In this document: piece after piece, positions 13,373 to 24,047 of the stretch
Numbering within the stretch: the first letter of the stretch is position 1
Layout: every line of letters begins with the position of its first letter
Notes under the pieces: model-generated
The model's input: the letters and a program-made list of their open reading frames with translations, nothing else
What the model was told of the DNA's origin: nothing
Databases searched by the model: none
Translations under genes and position numbers: made by a program
Source of the DNA: Dipetalonema caudispina
Taxonomy: Eukaryota > Nematoda > Chromadorea > Rhabditida > Onchocercidae
Reading direction: 5' to 3'
NCBI GenBank assembly: GCA_013365325.1
Contig: JABVXV010000201.1
Span: forward strand, 51,332-115,331
DNA length: 64,000 nt

Positions 13373-16300
13373 CTAACTGAGAAAAACGATAAATATCACA
13401 AAGAAGAAGAACAGCACACCAAAAACTTTGATAATTAACCACCGATTTTGCGATATTGAATGGAAATATTTGACTAGCTCTGTATGAGCAGCTTCAACAT
13501 TTAACGATGTTTCTTCAACATTCGAGTCAATTCGGGTGATCATTTCACCTTGCTCAGTGACTAGTGAAGCGAGCTATAAAATTTGGAATGATTTAGGAAA
13601 TTCTATAAACGAAGAAAATATGCTGAGGCGAAAACTAAACATCATCTCAATCGCTTTTTATGCAGTGACCATTCATCATTCCTTAAACAGTTCTCTTATT
13701 CTCAGTAAGCATCTTACATTAACTGAATTAGAAACACGCATCGCTTTCTACACAGAACAAGAGATCGTGTTTTTCCTCTCAGACATCATATGGCAATGTG
13801 CGTCATGAGAACAATTACAAGGCTTCAACCCATTGAAGCTCAAGTGATCCCGAGAAAAGATGCACATATTATTTCATTAGATCTTTTTGAAACTATGTTG
13901 TTTGCGCAGTAAAAAGCTTATTGTTTAAGACTAGTAGAGAACGTAACCTATTAAGAATTCAAATTATATGTTGTCTCAGTCAATCGTCGATGTTTGCAAC
14001 TTCTCCTATATAGAAACTTCAAGTACAAGAAAAAAGAGATTTGCTAACCTGACGGAAAATCTGACCCAGCTCTGAAATACTGCTTTCGATATTTTCCATT
14101 GTACTCGAACGAGCTTGCAAATATGCGTCCTGTTCATTAATTAGTGAAACCTACAATTTTTTAAAATCTAATTACTCATTTGAATCTTTTACAACACCTC
14201 TTTCCTTATTTCTTGTCTGCATGAGGTGCTGTACTGTAACCAAAAGAAGCATTTCAGGTGACAGCAGAAAAAAAAAAATCTACACTAAATTCAAGTCCTG
14301 AATTTCGTGTAGATTTTCAAAACAACTTCGTGACGATCAAATTCATCCTTTCACTCAATTACACTGTTCAATTATTATTCCTCCATTTCATAAGGAATTA
14401 AACTGAATTTTTTGTTTCATTAAATAAAACACTTGTGCTTAAAGATATTTTATTGGAATAAGAATGAGCTCACGAAATCTGTTAACGAATTGTCGACGCG
14501 AAGGAATGATGCAAATCGCATCTGTCTTTAGCAGAAAAGACCAAAACAAACTAGATAAGAAACAAAAGATACCTGTTGTTGTAACCTTTGTTGCTCTAAC
14601 GTATTTATATCAATCGCTACCGATGACGAAGCTTTCATTTCATCTTGCAATAAAATTGAACCTACTATAAAACAATTTATTTCTATTTAGTTTAAAAGCA
14701 ATCAAAATCTTACATTACGAACTAAGTGATTTAAACTCCAAACATATTTCCGACCCAAATCATTTCGTAAAAAATATAGAAATCTATTTTCAAAATTCTA
14801 AAATATTTTCGACAGGTTGAAACAGCTTACAGCTTCCGGAACTGACAGAAGGCGGCAAACCCGACGGTATAGGCTGACTTTGACTGAATTTTTGACGACG
14901 CGATCTTTGCTGCTTCAGATTCTCAAATAACAAGAAAATGTAAAGATAATGGAGTAACCACAAGTAACTAAGATTCACAACAAAAGTAACTAAAAAAATA
15001 AAGGAGTGAGCAGTAATATGATTCTTTGGACAAAACGATTCGACTTAAATGAGACCATCCCAATAACACAATACTCATTCGGTTAGCACTTACTGATTAG
15101 GTTTGGAACGGAAATTAAAAAAATCAGACAAACCTCTGTTCGTAATTCCAACACACTCTGGAAATCCTTGCTAACACCCGCCAATTTTGATTGGAGTCCA
15201 ACAACAATTAACTGTGAATGCCCATGTCCTTGGTCCTTTTTGTTGAACTTACCATTATTTTTCGAAAATTCTTGCAATGTTGCTATCTGTTTATTTAATC
15301 CCGTTATATCCTAGAAAACTTCATTTTACAGCTTATAAACTAACCAGTATATTTAACAACATTTGTTTAAATAAAAATTTCAAAATTTACACGTTTTATC
15401 ACTTGCGACAATTCTTCCACTTCCATCATGCGATCATCGAATAAAGATCGCCGTTTAGCTAATTCAGTTAACTTTTCCATTTTTGCACATGTTAAACTTA
15501 AATCACGTCCAATACGCCTACAAAACGATAATTTTGAAGAGCAAATTAAAAAAGTATGGAAAATCCAATTTTTTTTAAGTGATTGTAACAAATTCAACTT
15601 TTAACAGCCAAGTTAACCAGGCTGTCTTCCACTCTCCCAACTTATCTCCAGAAAAAGCTGGACTTCGAATTCCAGTAAAGATTACTTTGCAAGTTGTGCG
15701 AACTGTACTGACTGTTGTATTCTTGGCTCTCTTGGCGTATAGCCACCAACTCCATACATTTTCATCTGAATTAAACCGTCCTCTAACTAGAAGTAATAAG
15801 TTACCTTGCACCAATTTTATCCCGGCATAGACCCAAATTTTTCCCATTCTATTTTCACGTAGAGTTTTTGAACAGCTTGAAGGGACAAGCTTATTTCATG
15901 TCCATCGTTACATTAAATCGTCTGACCAAGAAAAGCCTCGAAAGGTCCCTTACGTATAAATTAACCTGATAGGATTTTGCCGTAGTACGAAACTCGGCAG
16001 TACGATCACGAGACGGCATTTCTTCGGTAGCTTTAATAAAGTTTATTGATGAACTCTGCCCACACTCCGAGTTTCTCGAATTGCTTCCGCGAAAATCAAA
16101 GAATGGAGAGGTGGCACAGGTACTGTCAGAGAAGGTGTGCTGCAATTATGATCGTTTATGAGGAAAATGGAAACTACTAATATTGCAAACTGCTACACCG
16201 TTATACCTCGATGATTCTATGAAACTGAGCACTTAGCAGACATTACATTCTGTCGGTAAAAATTGTTGCAAATAGTAGTTCATTTAATAAAGTTTATTGA

Positions 16301-17417
16301 TGGAATATTGAATTTAAACGCTTAAATTCGATATACTTTTGAGAATCAAAATGAACTGCTGGATTCTAACTAGGTATTACATTCATATTACTGAATTTAG
16401 ATGTTGAACTTTTACATCATTCTATAGTCTATATGTTGTATTTACATTATTCTATAACTGACAGCGTTCCTGTTTCACCTTTCTTTGAATTTGAATCTTT
16501 TATATTCATATAAGCTAGACTGTCTCATAAAAGATCAACTTTTCTTACTCATTGTTCATATTCACACACAATTCGCATCTCAACAGGTGAACTCTGACTT
16601 ACTTTCGAAGTATACTTGATGATCAGATGTCCACATTTTATTCCACACAAAATTTCTAGGATATCCTCCGCCAGTCACTTGAATCCCACTACTCGAAAAA
16701 AAAAAAAAAAAAAAAAACTGCTTTTAAAAATACAATTCGCATTTTCCAAGCTTCACAATTGCAGATGTTTCCAAGTATTTTACTGAACAAATCATTTCCC
16801 ACCATTTTTCCATTGCAGAGAGAAAGTATTACGGTTTCTCATGTATTCAGATTTTTGTCTTCGGCAAAAAAGAATTAGAAGATAAAAACGAAAAAGCATC
16901 CATCTATAATGTTCATCGTCAAGGAATTCCCCAAAATGTCTATGCCTGGAGGTTAGAAATTTATTCTTTTTAACGATTACAAGTTTTTGCTTTCAATATT
17001 TGAATAAAGGAAGGTGTTTCATCTATAACACACAACTAACTTCATCACTGGCTCACTGCTCCCCTTATTTGCAATATTGTAATATTTTGAATAATTATAC
17101 CAAGTGTTCCAGTTGCACCACCCGTTCCTCTCAGTACTGATATTCAGAACGACAACAAAACTTCAATCGCAGTACAGCCCGATTACTTCATGCCCCTATT
17201 TGTTGCCTAGCACGCACGAACTTTACCACGAAGATTTTCGTTCTACCAAAGTTGATTCATTTTTCATCCATGTATTACGACTAGTTTTAAAGGAGAAAAT
17301 CTTATACACACATCATTGTATGATCATAAATCTTCGGTATGCTACTTTGTCATTAATCTCCATTCTTCTAATCTTGTTCTCTCTCTTTCTCTTATATATA
17401 TATACACACACACATAC

Positions 17418-17454
<37 letters not shown>

Positions 17455-18025
17455 CATATGCACATAGTCGTCCCTCTTAACAACGAATTTTGGTCTATCA
17501 TTACAAAACTATGGTATTAATTTAGAGAGTCAAGAACTCTGCAAACTTATTTACTTCATGTTATTTAGGAAAAGCAGCCTAAAGATAACACAGCTTACTT
17601 GTTAATATACCTTATTTCAAAATCGTATATTCCAAATTTTTGCTCATTGCCCTTCCTAACCCAATTTGTTTTCTTTCATATCTTTCTTCCCCATCAATCT
17701 ATTTACAACACCTCACATCTATTTCGTGAAGTCACCCATATCTTCAAAGTATCTACAAATCACTAAGCTTTCGTAGTTATAAGACAGAAAAAAATGTGCA
17801 AAAGGCGTTAATATATGCAAAAAAACATGTAAAAAACATTTTACATACTTGCGCAGAAGACCACAATGATGCAGAAAGATTTGCAAACGATGAGAACGGA
17901 CCAGTTTTCGATTCAATAACGTCTTCTGGAGGAATGTGATTCACGTTCGGATCCACACTAATACCAGAAGCTGTAACGCGTCGTCGTATAAGTGTCAAAG
18001 GCAAGTCCGTTTCATTCACATGCAT
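13373..18025 (-). CDS. syx-5: Syntaxin 5 (ER-Golgi Qa-SNARE)
   Basis: The target SNARE for ER-to-Golgi and intra-Golgi vesicle fusion. Nine exons from the 5' end: 18025-17849, 16139-15966, 15765-15686, 15517-15391, 15310-15134, 14921-14831, 14664-14573, 14150-14049, 13573-13373; 406 residues. The N-terminal Habc region carries family signatures (SRDRTAEF, QFAQLAKRIGRDL, ELAKRRSLFDDR, DITGLNKQIATLQ, LQSKLAGVSKDFQSVLELRTE, NLKQQRSRRQKFSQ). The SNARE motif spans about 312-382, with the zero-layer glutamine at Q348 (LVTEQGEM). One C-terminal membrane anchor lies at about 385-405. Two possible starts exist: Met1 in exon 1, giving an extension with an arginine cluster RRR at 14-16, and Met100 (16017-16019), exactly where the short mammalian isoform begins. 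Exon 1 is joined only by phase and splice signals, so the long form is less certain than the rest. The acceptor of exon 6 is an unusual GAG. Confidence 0.93.
14275..14317. repeat. Hairpin in syntaxin 5 intron
   Basis: Arms 14275-14293 and 14299-14317 are 19 nt each with one mismatch (AAAATCTACAC, then one unpaired position, then AAATTCA), around the 5-nt loop AGTCC. It lies in the intron between exons 7 and 8. Confidence 0.75.
16697..16720. repeat. Poly(A) tract in syntaxin 5 intron 1
   Basis: An uninterrupted A-run of more than 20 bases (T-run on the sense strand of the gene), in the 1.7 kb first intron. Confidence 0.9.
17392..17452. repeat. TA/CA compound microsatellite in syntaxin 5 intron 1
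   Basis: A short TA run passes into an almost pure CA run of about 45 bp. It creates long spurious open frames on both strands that should not be annotated. Confidence 0.95.
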
Positions 18026-18929
18026 CAATGAATTCGCACACTTCCTTCAATACCCGCCGTTTTCCTGAAATCAATATTGCGAACGAACTAAGATTTAATC
18101 ATATCAGATCAATCAAAATCATATATTTAACTAGAAAATATATTTCAAGACAATGATATCATGATAATAAGGCTATTTTAAAATGAATTTTCTTGCAAAT
18201 CCAATCCGTGGAAGTTACTAGACTAAACATAACGTTATTGACATCAGACATTTACATACAAAGGATACAATTCACAAAAAAAATAAACATTTTAGAGCAG
18301 TGATACCATCGGTAACAAAACCTTAGTGAAAATTTTTCCATCTGAATGAATAACTTCAAAGGAAAGAATGATTGTCACAAAGGTAATATGAAGGAAAAGT
18401 TAGCTCAAAATAAAAAGGATCAGATGACAGATTGAAGTGATAAATTCAACTAAGAAGGAATTATGAATCCAATAAAATCCCCGGACTACCCGCCACTCCC
18501 GAGGATCAAGAAATACCCTACACTTCGTCTGACGACGATCCCGCTTCTCTCTCGCACTCTTTGGCTGACGTGGTAATTGGGGAATTTACGGCTGCGGCCG
18601 TGATTTTGATAATGAGTATATTGAGGGTGGGAATGTATTGAGAGGGGATGTGAGGTGTCGCGGGAAGGAAAGCTGAGGTATTAGAATAGAGATAATGTGA
18701 AACTTTATGGCTATAGTTATATAATTAGGTATTATTGGTAATGCTAGGAGATCAGCATGAGGTGAATTTGAGTTTGCAAATCGTTTCCGAATTTAACAAT
18801 TTACTTTTTCTGAAATTTCGTTACTTCAGTGAAATTTCGAATTTCGGAAAAATTTCTTAAAAGTTTAGATAAATGTAGATGTAAAAACATATGTGCGGTT
18901 TTCAAGACAAATTAGTATATTTGTTAAGG
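18026..18929. promoter_or_regulatory. Divergent promoter region of syntaxin 5 and the MCFD2-like gene
   Basis: About 0.9 kb separates the two start codons, which point away from each other. The part at about 18480-18680 is clearly richer in G and C than its surroundings (cccgccactcccgaggatc, cggctgcggccgtg, gtcgcgggaagg). It contains TGACGTGG at 18566-18573, the core sequence of the unfolded-protein-response element bound by XBP1/ATF6-type bZIP factors. Proximity to two early-secretory genes makes a shared promoter plausible; function is inferred, not shown. Confidence 0.6.
18064..18071 (-). other. Candidate trans-splice or 5' UTR acceptor of syntaxin 5
   Basis: On the minus strand ...ttgatttcag lies 39 nt before the first ATG. 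The bases between it and the ATG contain an in-frame TGA, so they are untranslated. This supports 18025 as the first coding base and not a longer upstream exon. Confidence 0.55.
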
Positions 18930-20773
18930 ATGCAAAATATTGCAAGCACTGTTTACTTGCTAGTTTCAATTCCGGTGATATTAACCCATCAGGCGCCATC
19001 ATTTCCGAATCAAAATGCACAGAAGCCACCAGAAGTAATGTATTTTTTTGTGATGTAATATGGAAAAGTTAAGGGATTTGCAACTAAATTGTGGCAAATA
19101 TTACTAAACCTATTTCCCTTACTTTAATTCAATACTCTAAGTGATCCAATTTTGTTCAGTCCAATTTTTACCTCTTAAAAGATTGAATTTCCTTTTTTGA
19201 AGGTGCACCATCAAGGCCAAATGCGTCAGCAACCACCACCTGCTCACCCCAATACACCACCTCAGGGTGCTCGAGAGTTTGGAGGTGAACAAGCGAAGAA
19301 TGTTGAGTATGCCATTATTATTCTCCTCTTTTGCATTAGAAAATTTGACAGTTTTTAGAAAATTTTAATTTTTTTAGCTCTCAAAAGTTGTCATTTTCAA
19401 GGAGTAGGTTACAACTCTCTGTTGAACTTGATATTCTCTTGTTCTCATATTTTTCTAAAAAAAGACTTTAAATTTCAACAACATGTTAATATTGGTCAAA
19501 ATGTATACTATGCTAACTTACGTCATGCTAATTAAAACTAATATTGTTTCCCCTAGAAATAATCTAGTTCAGTTTTCTAATAATTGAAATCGTTATCAGA
19601 GAAAATACTGTGATGATTATTAGTAAAAAACACTCTATATAAACTGATTAAATGTAAGATAGGGATAATTGTTAATCTGTATGTGATTAATAAGTTTATA
19701 TTTATATGACTTTCATATCTTCCATGAATCAAGCCGGTATTGATTTGTTATCATGAATGGTATTTGGAAGTGTAAAGGAAACCAATCAAAGATTGAATTG
19801 TGAAGTAATGAAGGCCATTACTGATATTTCTCGTCTTCCATTATTTGTTCTTCATTTACAAGCTTATAGGACTAGTTACTCTTTTATAAAGAATTTGGAT
19901 TTAAGATAAAGTGATTGAAATTGAATTAAGTGAATCTCATCGCTAGCCAGCAGATACATAAAATATGTTAAGGATAATTTCAATTCTAAAAATAGCTGTA
20001 AGACAGTTATAAGAAACCACTTGTGGTTTTTAAAATTTTAAACAATCTTTATCGTCGTTTGACATAGCGTTGCTATGTTTGGTATCATAAATAAGATCTC
20101 CTATAGAATTATAAAATTAGATTCGTGAAACAATTAGCTTTGGAACTTGCCTATTATTCATACAGCAAAAATTATCAGTGTTTATATTACTTAGGCATAT
20201 CAAAGAACATTTGGACGGTAAACTTGATCCGACTGCAAATATGACACCGGAGCAGTTGCAGTTCCATTATTTCAATATGCACGATGTGGATAGAAATGGT
20301 TTGCTGGATGGCCTCGAATTAATTAAAGCAATCACACATTTTCATGAAGGTATTAGTCTTCTTCATCTATAATATCACTCTATCTTATTTGTTGCCATCA
20401 CGAATTCTATGTGTTGGAATGAGAACACGCAAAGTAGAATTTGATGCATAAGATGAAAATCTAAGCCAGTGTAAAAGTTGGGGACTTGGTCGGCTCTATT
20501 TGATGTTATTAATTACGATTGGACATTCTAGAAAATCGGGATTCCCGACAAGGTGCATCTCAATTACCAGCAGTACTAACGGAAATGGAAATTGAGAGGA
20601 TGTTGGATCCAATTTTTGATTCTGATGATCTCAACCGAGATGGTTTTATCAGTTACCCTGAATTTTCCAAAGCTCAAAAACAGCGAGATGAGCAAATGAG
20701 ACAGCAATACCAGCAGCAGCAGCAGCAGCAACAACAACATCAACAACAACAACAACAGCAGCCTCCGCAGTAA
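18930..20773 (+). CDS. MCFD2-like secreted EF-hand protein
   Basis: Four exons (18930-19034, 19203-19306, 20195-20349, 20532-20773) give 201 residues. A signal peptide is visible at about 1-22 ([15 protein letters not shown]). A P/Q-rich stretch follows, then two EF hands. EF1 has the loop [12 protein letters not shown] (about 100-111), preceded by [14 protein letters not shown], which closely matches MCFD2. EF2 has the loop [16 protein letters not shown]2 binds LMAN1/ERGIC-53 and loads glycoprotein cargo for ER exit; the related CGREF1 family is the alternative. Unlike MCFD2, which ends soon after EF2, this protein continues into a Q-rich tail of about 25 residues encoded by mixed CAG/CAA codons. 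The acceptor of exon 2 is AAG, not CAG/TAG. It is divergent from syntaxin 5. The calcium-binding fold is secure; orthology to MCFD2 is likely. Confidence 0.87.
20708..20762 (+). repeat. CAG/CAA repeat encoding the polyglutamine tail
   Basis: A run of CAG and CAA codons with one CAT interruption at the end of the MCFD2-like reading frame. The mixed codons mean it is not a pure triplet expansion. Confidence 0.9.
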
Positions 20774-20941
20774 TGAGAAAATAGCTTGTGTTTTCGTTAT
20801 CACTATTTTTAGTCATAATTTACAGTCAACCTGATCTTAGATGATTATGAAGATGTCTGTTTTGCTGGAACTTAAAGTACTCATACAATTCGCTGTGATG
20901 AGAATGCGGTTATTAAATGCTTAAGACGTCCACAATTCGCG

Positions 20942-20947
20942 AATAAA
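20942..20947 (+). terminator. Candidate polyadenylation signal of the MCFD2-like gene
   Basis: An AATAAA hexamer 169 bases after the stop codon on the sense strand, the first canonical signal after the gene. Confidence 0.5.
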
Positions 20948-23679
20948 GGTGAGTTATTCTTTCAGTAAGTTTTCATAGGCGTAAGCTTTGTCCCATATAG
21001 AAAGCAATACTGTTGTAGAGAGTTATCAGCAATACAGATGTTTGTTTTCAGCGTTGTTACAATTCTAATTTATGATTGTTGCCAAATGCATACTTACTTA
21101 ATTTAATGATTCATGCAAAAGGTTAACGGGAAGCGCTACATCGATTTAAAAATAAAATCAGAAATTCCTTGTGGGATTCATTTTTAAATGCTGAAATGCT
21201 GAGTAAATTTAATTGTTTCCGTTCTTTAAATGGAAAATTTTGAGCTCAAACTTGTTATCTATCAGCTTTGAAATTCACAATACCTTTAAAATGAATTAGC
21301 ACTCAATGAACCAAACCATCTTTAGTAGCGTCGAAAAAAAAAAGTGAACGGAAGGAGCCGTTTATTAAGCCTTTGGATAGCTTTTTTGAAAACTTGAACA
21401 CTTTGAGGGTACTGACATTAATTCCTTTCGTTATCTTTAGATCCTAACACTTGTCTCAATTTCATAATCTCTTAGATTTAAATGTTCATACTGTGATTTT
21501 GTTTCCTTCATCAATAAAGTAGGTTCCGTAAACAGTTCTGTAAACATCAAAATATACTGTTATTACGAGGAAGAAACTTATAAGGATAAGCATATGTCTG
21601 ACGTCAGTAATTCCGGAAATCACTGAAAAAAGGAGGAAATGTTGCAGCTTCGTACCAATTTATAAAGGGAGCAGAGTGTAGCGTTTTTTAAATTATTGTC
21701 TAAGGATTTGTATCACTTTAATGTCTCTTTACCACATGCTCCTATTCCATCGAAATTATTCCAACTTTAATTTAGTTACAATGTCATAGTGCTAACTAGT
21801 AACGATATTATACGAACAGTGTCGCGGAAGTTGATTTGGGTTTCACAGACAAGAATTGTTGTAAAGGTTGATTTCAGGATGAATTAATAACAATGGACGC
21901 CACAGTATGATTCGGTGATGTGATCAGCTACAACCGATTTATTACGATAGTGACCAATTGACCCAGTGACCCTTTAAGGAGACCTTTTTCGAAGTCCCAA
22001 CCTTTATATACATATGTGGACTGGGAGTGATTTACACGTGTTACAGTCCTATTGGATACAGGGGTTAACTTGTAAACAAGGTTATATTATGTTACAATCG
22101 TAAACATGTTGAGAATAAGCTAAACGTTACAATCGTAAACAAGGATGAAAATACCTTTGATCTTGTGATATTCATTAAAAACAATTTATAAGATGAATTA
22201 GTCTAATAATGTGCAAAACACAAAATACTACAATTATTTGGACATGTCGCGATATTTATTTGGAGCTACACACAAATCATTTTTAAATCCATTATCCGTA
22301 ACTACGGACCATTTTTCATGATCAAATCAGTGAGGAAATGATCAGAATAGCCGATGGTGATGAATCAAAGTACTTGAACTACTGACCATTTAAACTTATT
22401 GCTCTTCTGGTATAATGAAATCCAAGAAGCAGTGCATCCTGTATTTTCGCGAACTGGCAGTTTATCTCTTTCATTGGACATTATTGCTGACACAATGATT
22501 GATATCTTTTCGGCTTTCTATGTCCAAACTTCTAACGTACGCTACGGTTCTCCTCTTCACAGACGAACTTAGATAACACGAGATACAGCACTTATAAGAT
22601 GTCACAGAGCTCATTTGATCTCTCTCGATCTGAATTACGGAATGTATTTACTGCTGGATTAATAACGATCACACGTATCTTACTGCATGATTACAGACTG
22701 ATTTGTTGACAAAGAATTGAACTTTTAGTCGTAATAAACAATTGTTGCATTGTCACAGTATACTATGTTACATTGGCGTGATGAATTAATTTCGACCGAC
22801 CACAATATCAACAGCTAAGTATTCACTTTGATTCAAGGTAAATGCTTGTATGGAACGATTGCTAAGTCCTGCAAAACTACGAATCTTTAAACTTTAAAAA
22901 AGCTGTTGATATTACGAACCTTTAAAAAGATTTCGATCACATCCATTTCGCTGTTAGAGTTATACCCACAACTGAGTTAAAGTAATGAAAATTGCATTGC
23001 CGAGTTAGTGAACAGTTTTTCACATTGAAATTGATGAAACAATTGCCGTAAATTTATTGAAATGTGTTGAAAGGTTATAAAAATTCACCAGAATTCCCGA
23101 AAATCCAGTAATTTCTAGCCTATCATTTACAAAATGATAATGATATTGAAAGAAAAATGGAACCAAATATTTAAACAAATTTATGTTTCCACAGACTGCT
23201 GTAGAATAAATGACAAAGCGGTGGGAAGGAAAGGTTGAAGCAATCTTAGTAGTAATAATTGAGAATGCTTGTTACCATTCTCGACATCTTTGCAATCCAT
23301 CGATAATAATGAATTAGAAAGATTTTAGGAATTATAAAGGACATCAAATAAGGCAACTTCTACTTATTGAAAAGATGAAATTATTGACAAACAGCAAACT
23401 AATTATATCTGCAAAGACTAAAGGAAATAAGGGATTGTTTGTTTGTAAGTCAAAGAATGATTGAATATGTTGGTAGGAAAGATTCTAATCATATTTTCTT
23501 CACGTACAAGTAAATAAAATGAATAAAAATATGCTGAATAAATGGCTGTGTTCTAATAATATTCGTTAAATTATTTCTTTAATTCGTAAGATATACTACT
23601 GCGCATCATCTAAGCAGTATTTGTTAAGTCGTTTGCATAGTTACTTAATTTATCATCCATGTTAACTACTCTTAATGAA

Positions 23680-23714
23680 TTTTACTTATCATCAGAAACT
23701 GATGATAAGTAAAA
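23680..23714. repeat. Perfect 16-bp hairpin with 3-nt loop
   Basis: Arms TTTTACTTATCATCAG (23680-23695) and CTGATGATAAGTAAAA (23699-23714) are perfect complements around AAA. It is intergenic, downstream of the aldo-keto reductase gene. Confidence 0.9.
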
Positions 23715-24047
23715 CTCGTCATTCAATTTTTTCTCGATTTTCGAGCAAAACATATACATCAAAGTTGTCATGCTCTATTTGTATTGAGTTCTGCTCCCCT
23801 AAGTGATCAGATTCTTTCTAATCAGTAATAAATGTGCTGCCCAGATCGAATAACGCCATGAAATCAATTTTGAATAAACTATATGTATTATGAAAACTAC
23901 ATTACAATGTACAAAATAAAGGATTTAGTTAAACTGGTGTCATAAAACACGGTTCGTTTGCATGAAGACTTCAAGGCTTTAGTCTGAGATTAAATATAGG
24001 ACGATGGAATGAAGTATAGTAAATGTAAAACAGTAATATTAACGATT

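Larger units (their letters stand above)
20774..24047. other. Intergenic region, convergent gene ends
   Basis: 3.3 kb between the MCFD2-like gene and the aldo-keto reductase, which converge. The part at about 21800-22800 is less AT-rich and more complex than typical spacer here. It contains a repeated 15-mer GTTACAATCGTAAAC (near 22092 and 22127). This might be an old mobile-element fragment, but no open frame or terminal repeat was confirmed. A strong hairpin lies at 23680-23714. No exon was supported. Confidence 0.45.

Noticed and set aside
15575..15847. 90-codon frame (-) over syntaxin 5 exon 3
   Set aside because: Wrong frame. The real exon 15765-15686 reads through QFAQLAK in another frame and matches syntaxin 5.
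17104..17520. Longest open frame in the window (138 codons, +)
   Set aside because: It lies in syntaxin 5 intron 1 on the opposite strand and owes its length to the TA/CA microsatellite.
5402..18025. Operon of syntaxin 5 and HRD1
   Set aside because: Same strand, but 3.3 kb apart, far beyond typical nematode operon spacing.
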